DNA of 64,000 nt from Mesorhizobium sp. L-8-3 (lineage in GTDB: Bacteria > Pseudomonadota > Alphaproteobacteria > Rhizobiales > Rhizobiaceae), in NCBI RefSeq assembly GCF_016756615.1, contig NZ_AP023262.1, positions 4,279,501-4,343,500 of the forward strand, given 5' to 3'. The notes beneath the pieces were generated by a model, which saw only the letters and a list, made by a program, of their open reading frames with translations, had not been told where the DNA came from and did no database searches. The position numbers and the translations under genes were made by a program. Positions 16,895 to 25,180 of this stretch are shown here, one piece after another (positions within the stretch are counted from its first letter, which is position 1; every line of letters starts with the position of its first letter).

Positions 16895-17485
16895 TCCACC
16901 GCATCTGAGGCTATCCGGCCGCCCTGTTCTAGCCTCCCAATCGGAGCGGGCAAGCCGATAAAGCACGTGCCGCTTGAGATGCGGATGGGTGTCGGGGACG
17001 CGGGGATGATCGAAGTCGCCCGCCGCGTCACGGCGCATGCCGATACGTTCCATGACGGCGGTCGAGCGGCCGTTGCCCGCCACGGCAAAGGACACGATCT
17101 CGTCGAAGCCGAAGATCTCGAAGCCGTGCGCGAGATGCGTCTCTGCCGCTTCGGTGACGTAGCCTTTTCCCCAAAACTCCGGCGCGAGGCGCCAGCCGAT
17201 CTCGATCGTGTCTTTCGGCAGGAACGGCTCCAGATACTCGGCGGGGTGGAGACCGACGAAGCCGATGCACTCCCCCGTCATGTCGATCTCGACGGCGGCG
17301 AAGCCGAAACCACGTCGGGCAATGCCGTCGCGCAAACCATCGAACAAGGCGTCCGACTGCGCCCGGTCGCGGCGGAACGGGAAGAATTCCATCACGCGCT
17401 CGTCGGAGTTGATCCGATGGAAGAGCGGGCGGTCGCGCTCCTCCCAGTTGCGCAGGATGAGCCGTTTGGTGCGGAGCGGCGTCAA
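16805..17485 (-). CDS. GNAT-family N-acetyltransferase
   Basis: 226 aa. The RimJ/RimL-like fold is clear: TKRLILRNWEERDRPLFHRINSDERVMEFFPF, the acetyl-CoA loop in IEIGWRLAPEFWGKGYVTEAAETHLAHGF, and FAVAGNGRSTAVMERIGMRRD. Related proteins end near the RHVLYRLARSDWE segment at about residue 184. The last 40 or so residues here are not conserved and are read antisense to the HicB antitoxin gene, as if the normal stop was lost. Its start overlaps the serB stop by 4 nt, so it is probably expressed with serB. The substrate is unknown. Confidence 0.85.
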   Translation of the reverse strand: MTPLRTKRLILRNWEERDRPLFHRINSDERVMEFFPFRRDRAQSDALFDGLRDGIARRGFGFAAVEIDMTGECIGFVGLHPAEYLEPFLPKDTIEIGWRLAPEFWGKGYVTEAAETHLAHGFEIFGFDEIVSFAVAGNGRSTAVMERIGMRRDAAGDFDHPRVPDTHPHLKRHVLYRLARSDWEARTGRPDSLRCGGSVLSRKRQFVPLLGLRGRHSFEDGGEIIA

Positions 17486-18369
17486 GTCGCGAACTCGCCG
17501 CGACGGTACCCCTGCATGTAGAGCAGGGCGGTGAGATCGCCGTGATCGATGCGGATGCGAGCTTCCGCCGCGACCGCGGGTTTCGCATGCAGCGCGACGC
17601 CCGTGCCGGCCATGCCGATCATGTCGAGATCATTAGCGCCGTCGCCGACGGCGATGGCGTCGGCCGGCGTCAGGCCGAGCCTGCCGGAGATCTCCTGCAA
17701 CGCCTGGGCCTTCGCTGCCCGGCCGAGGATCGGCTCCGCGACGGTGCCGCTCAGCTTTCCGTCGGCTTCGATCAGCCGGTTGGCCCGGTTCTCGTCGAAG
17801 CCGAGCATGGCGCCGATGCGCGAGGTGAAGACGTCGAAGCCTCCCGAGACCAGCGCAGTCCAGCCGCCGGCTGCGCGCATGGTGGCAACCAGAGCGCGCC
17901 CGCCCGACGCAAGCGTGATGCGTTTGGCGATGATCGTATCGACGACCGTCGCGTCAAGCCCTTTCAGCAATGCGACACGTTCGCGCAATGCCGGCTCGAA
18001 TGCGATTTCGCCATTCATCGAGCGGGCTGTGATCGCCGCCACATGGTCCTTGATGCCGATTTCGTCGGCCAGTTCGTCGATGCATTCCTGGTCGATCATG
18101 GTAGAGTCCATGTCGGCGATCAGGATCTTCTTGCGGCGCGTGGCGATATCCTGCACGACGATGTCGACCGGCTCGCCGGCCAGGCTGTCGCGCAGGCGAC
18201 GCTCGACATCCGTCGCCACTGCGTCGTGCGGGAGCGCCAGATCACAGGCGACAGCCTCGTCCAGCCAGTCGATTGCGCTTGCGCCGGCGGCAGCGGTGGC
18301 CCTATTCGCAAGGGCGAGGGACAGGGAACGGCGTTCCGGGCGGGCGATCAAGGTGGCGACGAGAGGCAT
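17482..18369 (-). CDS. serB: Phosphoserine phosphatase
   Basis: 295 aa from ATG 18369. HAD-superfamily motifs: ADMDSTMI (nucleophile Asp and acid Asp), SGGFDVF, and GDGANDLDMI (metal-binding Asps). The N-terminal 80 residues form the extra domain found in rhizobial SerB. It makes the last step of serine biosynthesis. The start codon overlaps that of divergent miaA by two bases (CATG at 18367-18370), so neither gene has a private promoter space. The open frame to 18510 is antisense to miaA and is rejected. Confidence 0.95.
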   Translation of the reverse strand: MPLVATLIARPERRSLSLALANRATAAAGASAIDWLDEAVACDLALPHDAVATDVERRLRDSLAGEPVDIVVQDIATRRKKILIADMDSTMIDQECIDELADEIGIKDHVAAITARSMNGEIAFEPALRERVALLKGLDATVVDTIIAKRITLASGGRALVATMRAAGGWTALVSGGFDVFTSRIGAMLGFDENRANRLIEADGKLSGTVAEPILGRAAKAQALQEISGRLGLTPADAIAVGDGANDLDMIGMAGTGVALHAKPAVAAEARIRIDHGDLTALLYMQGYRRGEFAT

Positions 18370-19282
18370 GGAACGATCCGCGGCGGAAGAGGCCGAAGGC
18401 CTTGTTGAAAACGCGATCCTGATAGCCGGGCCCACCGCGAGCGGCAAGTCCGCCATGGCGCTCGACTTCGCCGAGCGCGAAGGCGGCATCGTCGTCAACG
18501 CCGATTCCATGCAGGGCTATTCCATCCTGAACGTCCTGACGGCGCGACCGGGTGCGGCCGAGCTGGCCCGTGCGCGGCATGAGCTCTACGGCCATATTCA
18601 TCCGAGCCGCGCCTATTCGACCGGGGCCTGGCTGCGCGACGTGATGAGGCTCAATGAGGACGGCGTGCTGGCAGGACGGGTTCCGGTCTTCGTCGGCGGC
18701 ACCGGCCTCTATTTCCGGGCCCTTGTCGAAGGCCTGTCGGAGATGCCCGACATTCCGAAGAACATTCGTGACCGATGGCGCTGGGAGCTGAATGAGAGGG
18801 GGGCGGAGCGGCTTCATCGCATCCTGCGCCAGGAGGACCCCGGGGCGGCCGCGGTCATCCGGCCGAGCGACGGGCAGCGGCTGGTGCGCGCGCTCGAAGT
18901 GCTGCAAGTCTCGGGCCGTTCGATCCTCACCTGGCAGGCCGAACGCGGCAAGCCGCTGATCGACCGGGCGAGCGCTCGATTCTTCCTGATCGAGCCCGAG
19001 CGCGCCTTCCTCGTCGCGCGCATCGAGCAGCGTTTCGACAGGATGATCGATGCGGGTGCCCTGGCCGAAGTCGCCGAGCTTTCGGCCCTGAAACTCGATC
19101 CGGCCCTGCCGGCGACCAAGGCCATCGGTTTCCGCGAACTCGAGGCGGCGCTCGACGGCAGGATCGGCATGGCCGAAGCGATCGAACGCGCCAAGATCGC
19201 CACGAGGCAATATGCCAAGCGCCAGGCGACGTGGTTCCGCCATCAGCTCGGGCCGGAGTGGCAGCGTATCGCCCTTAGGTGA
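18368..19282 (+). CDS. miaA: tRNA dimethylallyltransferase
   Basis: 304 aa from ATG 18368. The P-loop GPTASGKS, the VVNADSMQGY substrate-binding segment, GGTGLYFRALVEGL, the GQRLVRALEV region and TRQYAKRQATWFRHQ are all MiaA signatures. It transfers the dimethylallyl group to A37 of tRNAs reading codons that begin with U. The longer frame from 17549 is antisense to serB. The start codon overlaps that of serB. Confidence 0.95.
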   Translation: MERSAAEEAEGLVENAILIAGPTASGKSAMALDFAEREGGIVVNADSMQGYSILNVLTARPGAAELARARHELYGHIHPSRAYSTGAWLRDVMRLNEDGVLAGRVPVFVGGTGLYFRALVEGLSEMPDIPKNIRDRWRWELNERGAERLHRILRQEDPGAAAVIRPSDGQRLVRALEVLQVSGRSILTWQAERGKPLIDRASARFFLIEPERAFLVARIEQRFDRMIDAGALAEVAELSALKLDPALPATKAIGFRELEAALDGRIGMAEAIERAKIATRQYAKRQATWFRHQLGPEWQRIALR

Positions 19283-19398
19283 TCGAGCCGGCCGCAATCG
19301 GTGATGGCGGTTCGGCGAAGAAACGCCTCGTGATCGCTCAAGTTAACTTCACGTAAGCCCGATGGTGCGATAACGACCCCCGTTTCCGGGGTCGGCAA

Positions 19399-20190
19399 AT
19401 GCGCTTGCACAAAGCGGAATCAGCGTTCTTCGTCTTCATCGTCGTGATCCTCGCGGCGGGCGTCGTGACGTTCCAGGCCTATGGCGTGCTGGAGACCACG
19501 GCGGTCACCGTGTCCGATACGCGGGCCGCCACGGGGATAGCCCAGTTGGAGAAGCTGCTTTTCGCAACCGGCGTGCTGCTCGCCACGGCCTTGTTCTTCG
19601 GCATCTTCTTCATCTACCCGCTGATCCGCACACAGGTGAAGGAAGAGGGCAAGCTGCGGGAAATGACGATGACGCTCAGCCAGCGCTCGGAAACGCTGCA
19701 GCATGCAGCCCTGACCGACAGCCTGACGGGCATGCACAACCGCCGCTATTTCGACGATGCGCTGCGCGAATACATCGCGGAGTTCCGTCGTATCGACCGG
19801 CCTGTCGGGCTGATGGTTCTCGATCTCGACCATTTCAAGCAGGTGAACGATACGCATGGCCATGATGTGGGCGACGAGGTGCTGCGCGCCGTGGCAGGCT
19901 GCCTGAAGGACCTGACGCGTTATCACGACGTCGTCGCCAGGGTCGGCGGCGAGGAGTTCGCGGTCGTGGCGCCCAACATGGACACCGATCAGCTCGCCAA
20001 GCTTGCCGAGCGCATCAGGAAGGCGATCGCCGGCATGGCGGTTCTGTCCGGCAATGTACGGCTGAGGATCACGACCAGCATGGGCCTTGCGGTGTGGGAC
20101 GGCGAGGAGACGGCCGAGGGTTTCTATCGCCGCGCCGACAAGCTGCTCTATGAGGCCAAGCGCCTCGGCCGCAACCGGATCTGCGCATAG
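19399..20190 (+). CDS. Membrane-bound diguanylate cyclase (GGDEF)
   Basis: 263 aa. Two N-terminal membrane helices (AFFVFIVVILAAGVVTFQAYGVL, and LLFATGVLLATALFFGIFFIYPLI) enclose a short periplasmic loop of about 25 residues. The GGDEF domain follows: DSLTGMHNRRYFDDALREY, DLDHFKQVNDTHGHDVGDEVL, and active-site RVGGEEF. It should be catalytically active and make c-di-GMP from two GTP. No RxxD inhibitory site was seen five residues before GGEEF. It is transcribed alone. A PilZ protein at 49459 is one possible effector in the window. Confidence 0.93.
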   Translation: MRLHKAESAFFVFIVVILAAGVVTFQAYGVLETTAVTVSDTRAATGIAQLEKLLFATGVLLATALFFGIFFIYPLIRTQVKEEGKLREMTMTLSQRSETLQHAALTDSLTGMHNRRYFDDALREYIAEFRRIDRPVGLMVLDLDHFKQVNDTHGHDVGDEVLRAVAGCLKDLTRYHDVVARVGGEEFAVVAPNMDTDQLAKLAERIRKAIAGMAVLSGNVRLRITTSMGLAVWDGEETAEGFYRRADKLLYEAKRLGRNRICA

Positions 20191-20325
20191 TCCGTGGTGA
20201 GGGGACGGTCGCCGGACGTTCCTTCCCGTTCCGGGCGGGACGCTGCCGCTCCCTGTCAAGCCGAAGGCATCGGTCGGGACACCCTGTGGCGTGAATGACC
20301 GCATCGATCGTGGCCATCACCCGAT

Positions 20326-22212
20326 TCAGCTTCTTTGCGGACGCATGCCGAAAGTTCCCGGCCTGAGGCCGTAGCCAAGATCGAGTGGGTCATCCTCGCG
20401 CGCTGCGGCCGTCGGCCGGTCGTCGGCCTGGCCCGGCTGGCGCGGCTCGGGCGCAGGTTCCCCCGCCTGGCGCAGCGGGCTGACGGGTTCGCCCGATATC
20501 GACAAGGGTTGGGAGGCCCTCGACACATTGCGAAGCCGGTCGACGATCCCGGCGAGATCGATCTCCCCGTCCTCGGCGGGTTCCTCTTCGTCATGTTTGC
20601 CGGCCGAGCCGGGAATGAAGGCGGGGTCGAGCTTCTCGAATTTCAGCCGCATCGTCGTGGCCACCCCTTCGCCGAAGGCGATCGCCTCGCGCTGGCCCAT
20701 CGAGGACAGGAACGACAGGGTGGATGCGGACGAGTCGGCGATCGCCGAGCGGATGATCGCCTGGTCCTGCTCGTTGGCGAGACGCATGGCGAAGACCGTC
20801 GAACATTGCGACAGCACCGTCGGGTCGAGTTCCCCCGGGCGCTGGGTGACGACGCCCAGGTAGCAGCCATATTTGCGGCCTTCCTTGGCGATGCGCGACA
20901 AGGCGTGGCGGGTGGGTGCGAAGCCCATTCGCGGGTCGGCCGGCATGTAGCGGTGCGCCTCCTCGCACAGCACGAGCAGGCGCAGCCGGCCCTCGCTCCA
21001 CAAAGCGAGGTCGAAGGCGAGGCGGGCGAGCACCGAGCAGACGGAATTGACCACCTCGGAGGGTAGCCCCGCCATCTCGAAGCACGTCACCGGGCGGCCA
21101 TGATGCGGCACCCGGAAGATCTTGCCGACAGTCTCGTGGATCGTGTCCTCGATCAGGCGCGAGTTGAACATGAAGCGATAGCGCGGATCGCTGATAGCGG
21201 CCTCGAGGCGGGTCTTCAGGGAACGATAGGTCGGCCGGTCGTTCTTGGTCTCAAGCAGTCCCATGCGCTCGTCGATCAGTCGCAGCAGGTCGGCCATCCT
21301 GTAGGGCACGGGCGTGTCCGCGGTGAGCGCGTCGACACCCCGCTTGATATAGATGCCGGAACCGGGGTTCCTGTAGTGGTTCTTCGCGATCGGGATCAGG
21401 TCGCGCAGCAGGTCCACTTCCTCGGCCGCGGCCTCGCGTCCGCGAAACAGAACCTCCGTCAGTTCCTCGAGGCGGAACAGCCAGAAGGGCAGATCGAGCG
21501 AGGCAGCGTCGATGCGCACCGCATGGTCGGCGAGGGAGGGGGCGAATTCGTTGTGCGGGTCGAGAATGAGGACGCGCAATTCGGGCCGCGCGACGAGTGC
21601 CTTGCGCAGCAGCAGCGAAACGGCGGTCGACTTGCCGACGCCGGTCGTGCCGACCACCGCGAAGTGCCTGTTCAGCGTATCGTCGATGGCGATGCAGGCA
21701 TCGATCTTGTCGTCCTGCGACAGGGACCCGATTCTGATCGCCTGGCGGCCGGTGAGGTCGTAGATCGCCTGGAGATCCCGGGAACGGATGCGGTGAGAGA
21801 TCGCGCCGATATGGGGATAGACGGTGATGCCGCGGTCGAAGACGGGCGTGCTCGCCGGCGGGGTGTCGCGTACCTCGCCGATCAGTTCGACGCTCACTTC
21901 GATCGCGTTCTGCCGATCCACGTTCCAGACCTTCTCGGCCTTGGCGATCGAATAGACGAGGCCGACGGTTCGTGCCGAGCCGAGACTGATGGAGATCAGC
22001 CGGCCGACGGTCCACAATCCGGTGACGGCGCCGTCGCTGCCGTCGGCGAAAGCCGCGATCGTGGCGCGTGCGCCGTCGCATTGGACCACGCGCCCCAGGA
22101 CCCGGCTGTCCGGTTGGGCTTCGTCGCGGCGTTCCTGCGGCGTCGTTTCGCCCGCCGCATTCCGGTCGACATACATCAATCGCCATCCCCGCCCTTCCCA
22201 AGGCAGCGACAT
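20326..22212 (-). CDS. HerA-like DUF87 ATPase
   Basis: 628 aa (616 if ATG 22176 is used). The N-terminal HAS-barrel (VLGRVVQCDGARATIAAF) is followed by a RecA-like motor with Walker A GTTGVGKST, Walker B RLLVLCEEAHRY, and the arginine-rich VTQRPGELDPTVLSQCSTVFAMRLANEQDQ segment. HerA-type hexameric helicase/translocases act with NurA nucleases in archaea and with various nucleases in bacterial defence. No nuclease partner is adjacent here. The C-terminal 90 residues are low-complexity and Pro-rich. It is divergent from the XRE-cupin regulator. Confidence 0.88.
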   Translation of the reverse strand: MSLPWEGRGWRLMYVDRNAAGETTPQERRDEAQPDSRVLGRVVQCDGARATIAAFADGSDGAVTGLWTVGRLISISLGSARTVGLVYSIAKAEKVWNVDRQNAIEVSVELIGEVRDTPPASTPVFDRGITVYPHIGAISHRIRSRDLQAIYDLTGRQAIRIGSLSQDDKIDACIAIDDTLNRHFAVVGTTGVGKSTAVSLLLRKALVARPELRVLILDPHNEFAPSLADHAVRIDAASLDLPFWLFRLEELTEVLFRGREAAAEEVDLLRDLIPIAKNHYRNPGSGIYIKRGVDALTADTPVPYRMADLLRLIDERMGLLETKNDRPTYRSLKTRLEAAISDPRYRFMFNSRLIEDTIHETVGKIFRVPHHGRPVTCFEMAGLPSEVVNSVCSVLARLAFDLALWSEGRLRLLVLCEEAHRYMPADPRMGFAPTRHALSRIAKEGRKYGCYLGVVTQRPGELDPTVLSQCSTVFAMRLANEQDQAIIRSAIADSSASTLSFLSSMGQREAIAFGEGVATTMRLKFEKLDPAFIPGSAGKHDEEEPAEDGEIDLAGIVDRLRNVSRASQPLSISGEPVSPLRQAGEPAPEPRQPGQADDRPTAAAREDDPLDLGYGLRPGTFGMRPQRS

Positions 22213-22328
22213 TAGGACGCCGGCGTTAAGGGCCGGTGTGGGGAGATGGTCACGTGCCGGTTAAGGCCATTTGTCGATTTCTATCGATCCGCCCTTGGCA
22301 GGCGCATGGCATCTTCTATGATGTTCGA

Positions 22329-22904
22329 ATGTCCAATATAGAAGACGATCTTTCGGAAGGCATCGCCCGCCGCATCAGGCTGGAGCGCACGGCGCGCGGC
22401 TGGTCTCTTGCCGAACTCGGCGAGAAATCGGGCGTGTCGAAGGCGATGCTGAGCGCGATCGAGCGCGGCGCGGCAAGCCCGACGGCCACGCTGCTCGTGC
22501 GGATCGCCTCGGCTTTCGGCATGACATTGTCGGCTTTGATCGCCCGGGCCGAACAGGGGGCGGGCGGGCTCGCCCGCATGAGCGGGCAACCGCTCTGGGT
22601 CGACCCCGAGACCGGCTATGTTCGCCGTCATCTTTCGCCGCCGACCGACATGCCGCTCGAACTCGTCAAGGCGGAACTGCCTGCCGGCGCCAAAGTGGGC
22701 TTTCCGGCCGCATCCTATGCCTTCATTCGGCAGCAAGTCTGGCTGATCGAGGGCAGGCTGGATTTCACGGAAGGCGATGTGGTCCATGCCATGGAGGCGG
22801 GCGACTGCCTTGCGCTCGGTGCGCCCTCGGATTGCGTGTTCCATGCGCCGGGGCCCGAGCGTGCCGTCTATCTGGTCGCCCTGGTTCGGAGCCCCGGAGC
22901 GTGA
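22329..22904 (+). CDS. XRE-family transcriptional regulator with cupin domain
   Basis: 191 aa from ATG 22329. An N-terminal HTH (IARRIRLERTARGWSLAELGEKSGVSKAMLSAIERGAASPTATLLVRIASAFGMTLSAL) is followed by a cupin barrel from about residue 100 to 190 (VKAELPAGAKVGFPAASYAFIRQQVWLIEGRLDFTEGD; MEAGDCLALGAPSDCVFHAPG). Such regulators sense small ligands and often control amino acid or polyamine metabolism. It overlaps the next gene by 4 nt (GTGA). Confidence 0.88.
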   Translation: MSNIEDDLSEGIARRIRLERTARGWSLAELGEKSGVSKAMLSAIERGAASPTATLLVRIASAFGMTLSALIARAEQGAGGLARMSGQPLWVDPETGYVRRHLSPPTDMPLELVKAELPAGAKVGFPAASYAFIRQQVWLIEGRLDFTEGDVVHAMEAGDCLALGAPSDCVFHAPGPERAVYLVALVRSPGA

Positions 22905-23206
22905 GGGGACGACCGAAACGCGGCCACAATGGCGGCCCCCCGCTCGACGATTATGCCGGGCCGCCCTGGGGCAAGGGCGATGCTTACAAATTCCTGGTCT
23001 GGCGCAAGGCGCATAATAACGCCTGGAAGGCGCCGAGCCGGGAGGTGGCGCTGATGCGGCTGTCGAAGGCGGAACAACTTGGCCTGACCTACGAAGAATA
23101 CACGCTTGAGATCCTCGAACGGGGCAGGCATCTGCAGGCCGAGGACGGCGACCGGGCCGCACAGATCCGGGCCAGGCGACGGCGCAGCAAAGATACGTCC
23201 GGTTAG
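22901..23206 (+). CDS. Small basic conserved hypothetical protein
   Basis: 101 aa from a GTG that overlaps the previous stop. It starts VRGRPKRGHNGGPPLDDYAG and continues GDAYKFLVWRKAHNNAWKAPSREVALMRLSKAEQLGLTYEEYTLEILERGRHL. The Arg/Gly-rich start and the Trp-rich middle recur in rhizobial hypothetical proteins. It is probably cytoplasmic, possibly nucleic-acid-binding given its charge (inference). Its stop overlaps the stop of the convergent lipoprotein gene within TTAG. Confidence 0.65.
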   Translation: MRGRPKRGHNGGPPLDDYAGPPWGKGDAYKFLVWRKAHNNAWKAPSREVALMRLSKAEQLGLTYEEYTLEILERGRHLQAEDGDRAAQIRARRRRSKDTSG

Positions 23207-24972
23207 ATGGTCCCGGGTGCTTCGTAGCCGATATTGTTCCTCATGCAGAATGCCGTGGTCTCGTTCGGGCCGTTCGCCCAGCAGGAGAGGGCGATCCGGG
23301 AGAGCACGTTGGTCCCGATTTCCTCTTTCGTCTCCTTTTCGAGCTTGATGCGGTTGATCTTTTTCCGGTCGTCGACATAGAGCGTAATTCGGATAGCGTG
23401 GTCGACATGTTCGGTCGCGGCCCTTGCGACGGCTCTGTCCCTGGCGAGGTCGGCGTCCAGCGCGCCCGATGTCAAATCCGCGCCGGCGATGCGCCGGTCG
23501 CGCTCGTGTCCGATGGCCTCGGTAATCTGCGCTCTTGTTGTGACGAGTATGCTCGTCCGTCCGCTGGGCAGGTCGTCGCGTTCCCAGCGATTGACCTTGA
23601 GTTTGTCGAGACAGACGAGCGCGGTTGGCTTGTCGAGCTCGTCCGCATCGCATTCCCCGCCCAGGCCTTCGACCGCGGCGGTCCCTGAGATTTCCACACT
23701 GTCGGCGAGTTGGGCGGCGTAGATCGGGTTGGCGGCGAAGCCGGAACGCAGGGCGGTCGCGAAATAATTGAGCGTATCGTCGCTCGGCTTATCTGCCCGC
23801 GAAGGCCGCTCTTCCACCTCGAAGACGGTGTGCCCCTTTATCAGGGCCCAGTCCTCCCGCCCGAAGCAATCCGGGGCGTCTTCCACGAGGGCAGCCCGGC
23901 GGTTGCCGCGATCGAGCAACTCGTAGAGCAGGCGCAGGCTGTCGACGTTGTTGAGACCGAAACGCGAATAGCTCGAGGCTTTCAGGTCGGAGCAAGCCGA
24001 GCGAAGATCGTCCCCGGGCTCGTCCTGCAACTGCACCGTGGCGACCGCCTTGAGGCCGACTTCCTCCGAGGTCAGGCCCGAAAGGATGGTCCGGTCCCGG
24101 GAGTCGATCGACGGCAGCGGAAAGCCGATCAGGTTCTGCCCTGGACTGAAATTCGTGGTCGCTTTCGACAGGCTGTCATTCGGCAGCATGGCCGGGGTGC
24201 CGCGCAACGATCGTTTCAGCTTCAGCCTGACCACGAGACGCCTGATCTTTTGCGCGGGATTGCCCGGCGAACTCATGAGGATCGTCCGCTCCACGGCACC
24301 CGCCGAGGTTTCGGACGCCATTTCGAATTCGACCTCGTCCTTGTCGAAGGCCGAATACATGCTGGTCAGCAGTTCGTCGACGATTGCCGCCCCGGCATCG
24401 ATCGCGCCCTTCGAGGCCGCAGACAGGAGAGGGGATGCACCAGCGGCGCCGAGCAACGGGGTCAGGCGCGTCAGCACGCCGCCGACGTCGGTCTTCACCT
24501 TCGAGCCGCCGCGCAGCACGATCTTGAAACCCAGGGCATCCTGGTCGTAGCGGACATAGGGCGTGGCGAAGTCGTAGCGTGCATCCAGCGACCCCGTTCG
24601 AGCCTTCCCGTCGAGCTTGTAGCTGTAGACCGGCACCTCCGTGGTGAAGGTCCCGCCGAGCTTGGGCTTGATCGTGAGCATGACCTCGTCGGTATCGGCT
24701 GCCGTGAACACGTTGCTGACAGCTTGCAGGAACCCCTTCGAGTTCGCCGAGGATTGCGGATTGTCCAGAAGCTCGAAGCTGAACTGCAGTGCCGCGTAGT
24801 AGTCGCCTGTCTCAGGGATTTCGGCATTGGGCCAGGATTTGCAGCTTTCCTCGCTCAGGCTGATGCCGCGCGGTGCGTTTTCTATGCCGCAGGAGGAAAA
24901 TGCCGGACCTAGTCCAGCAAGACAAAGTAACGGGATCGCAATCTTGAAAGGTGTAAGCGACGGGATTTTCAT
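23203..24972 (-). CDS. Putative lipoprotein of unknown function
   Basis: 589 aa. A signal sequence (FKIAIPLLCLAGLGPAFSSC) ends in a lipobox-like F-S-S-C, so the mature protein would be anchored through Cys28. No known domain is recognised. The protein has long beta-rich stretches (DEVMLTIKPKLGGTFTTEVPVYSYKLDG) and a helical, Ala-rich segment around residues 170-205, and later Cys residues that could pair in the periplasm. GAGAGGGGGAC precedes ATG 24972. It is transcribed alone and converges on the small basic gene. Confidence 0.65.
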   Translation of the reverse strand: MKIPSLTPFKIAIPLLCLAGLGPAFSSCGIENAPRGISLSEESCKSWPNAEIPETGDYYAALQFSFELLDNPQSSANSKGFLQAVSNVFTAADTDEVMLTIKPKLGGTFTTEVPVYSYKLDGKARTGSLDARYDFATPYVRYDQDALGFKIVLRGGSKVKTDVGGVLTRLTPLLGAAGASPLLSAASKGAIDAGAAIVDELLTSMYSAFDKDEVEFEMASETSAGAVERTILMSSPGNPAQKIRRLVVRLKLKRSLRGTPAMLPNDSLSKATTNFSPGQNLIGFPLPSIDSRDRTILSGLTSEEVGLKAVATVQLQDEPGDDLRSACSDLKASSYSRFGLNNVDSLRLLYELLDRGNRRAALVEDAPDCFGREDWALIKGHTVFEVEERPSRADKPSDDTLNYFATALRSGFAANPIYAAQLADSVEISGTAAVEGLGGECDADELDKPTALVCLDKLKVNRWERDDLPSGRTSILVTTRAQITEAIGHERDRRIAGADLTSGALDADLARDRAVARAATEHVDHAIRITLYVDDRKKINRIKLEKETKEEIGTNVLSRIALSCWANGPNETTAFCMRNNIGYEAPGTI

Positions 24973-25089
24973 GTCCCCCTCTCATTGCCGATTTGTCCCG
25001 ATTGTTACTATCTGTGAACATGGGAGAATTGACAAGGTATTGACTACCTGCGGGGGGCAGACCGAGGAGAGGCCTCCGGCCAGCAAGAA

Positions 25090-25135
25090 GGGCGGCCGGG
25101 CCGCCCCCCTTTCAATGCCCGGTTGTGACGGGCAT
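25090..25135 (-). terminator. Double hairpin downstream of the flavin monooxygenase
   Basis: Reading leftward after the monooxygenase stop, the first stem is ATGCCCG/CGGGCAT (25115-25135). The second is GGGCGGC/GCCGCCC (25090-25106), followed by TTCTT. This looks like a Rho-independent end for the leftward gene. Confidence 0.5.
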
Positions 25136-25180
25136 CTGCTGAAAACGACGGTGGTCTCCCCACCCGCCGGCAGGCTTTCG

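Noticed and set aside
17549..18367. N-terminal extension of miaA to 577 aa
   Set aside because: The extension is antisense to serB and unlike any MiaA; family similarity starts shortly after ATG 18368.
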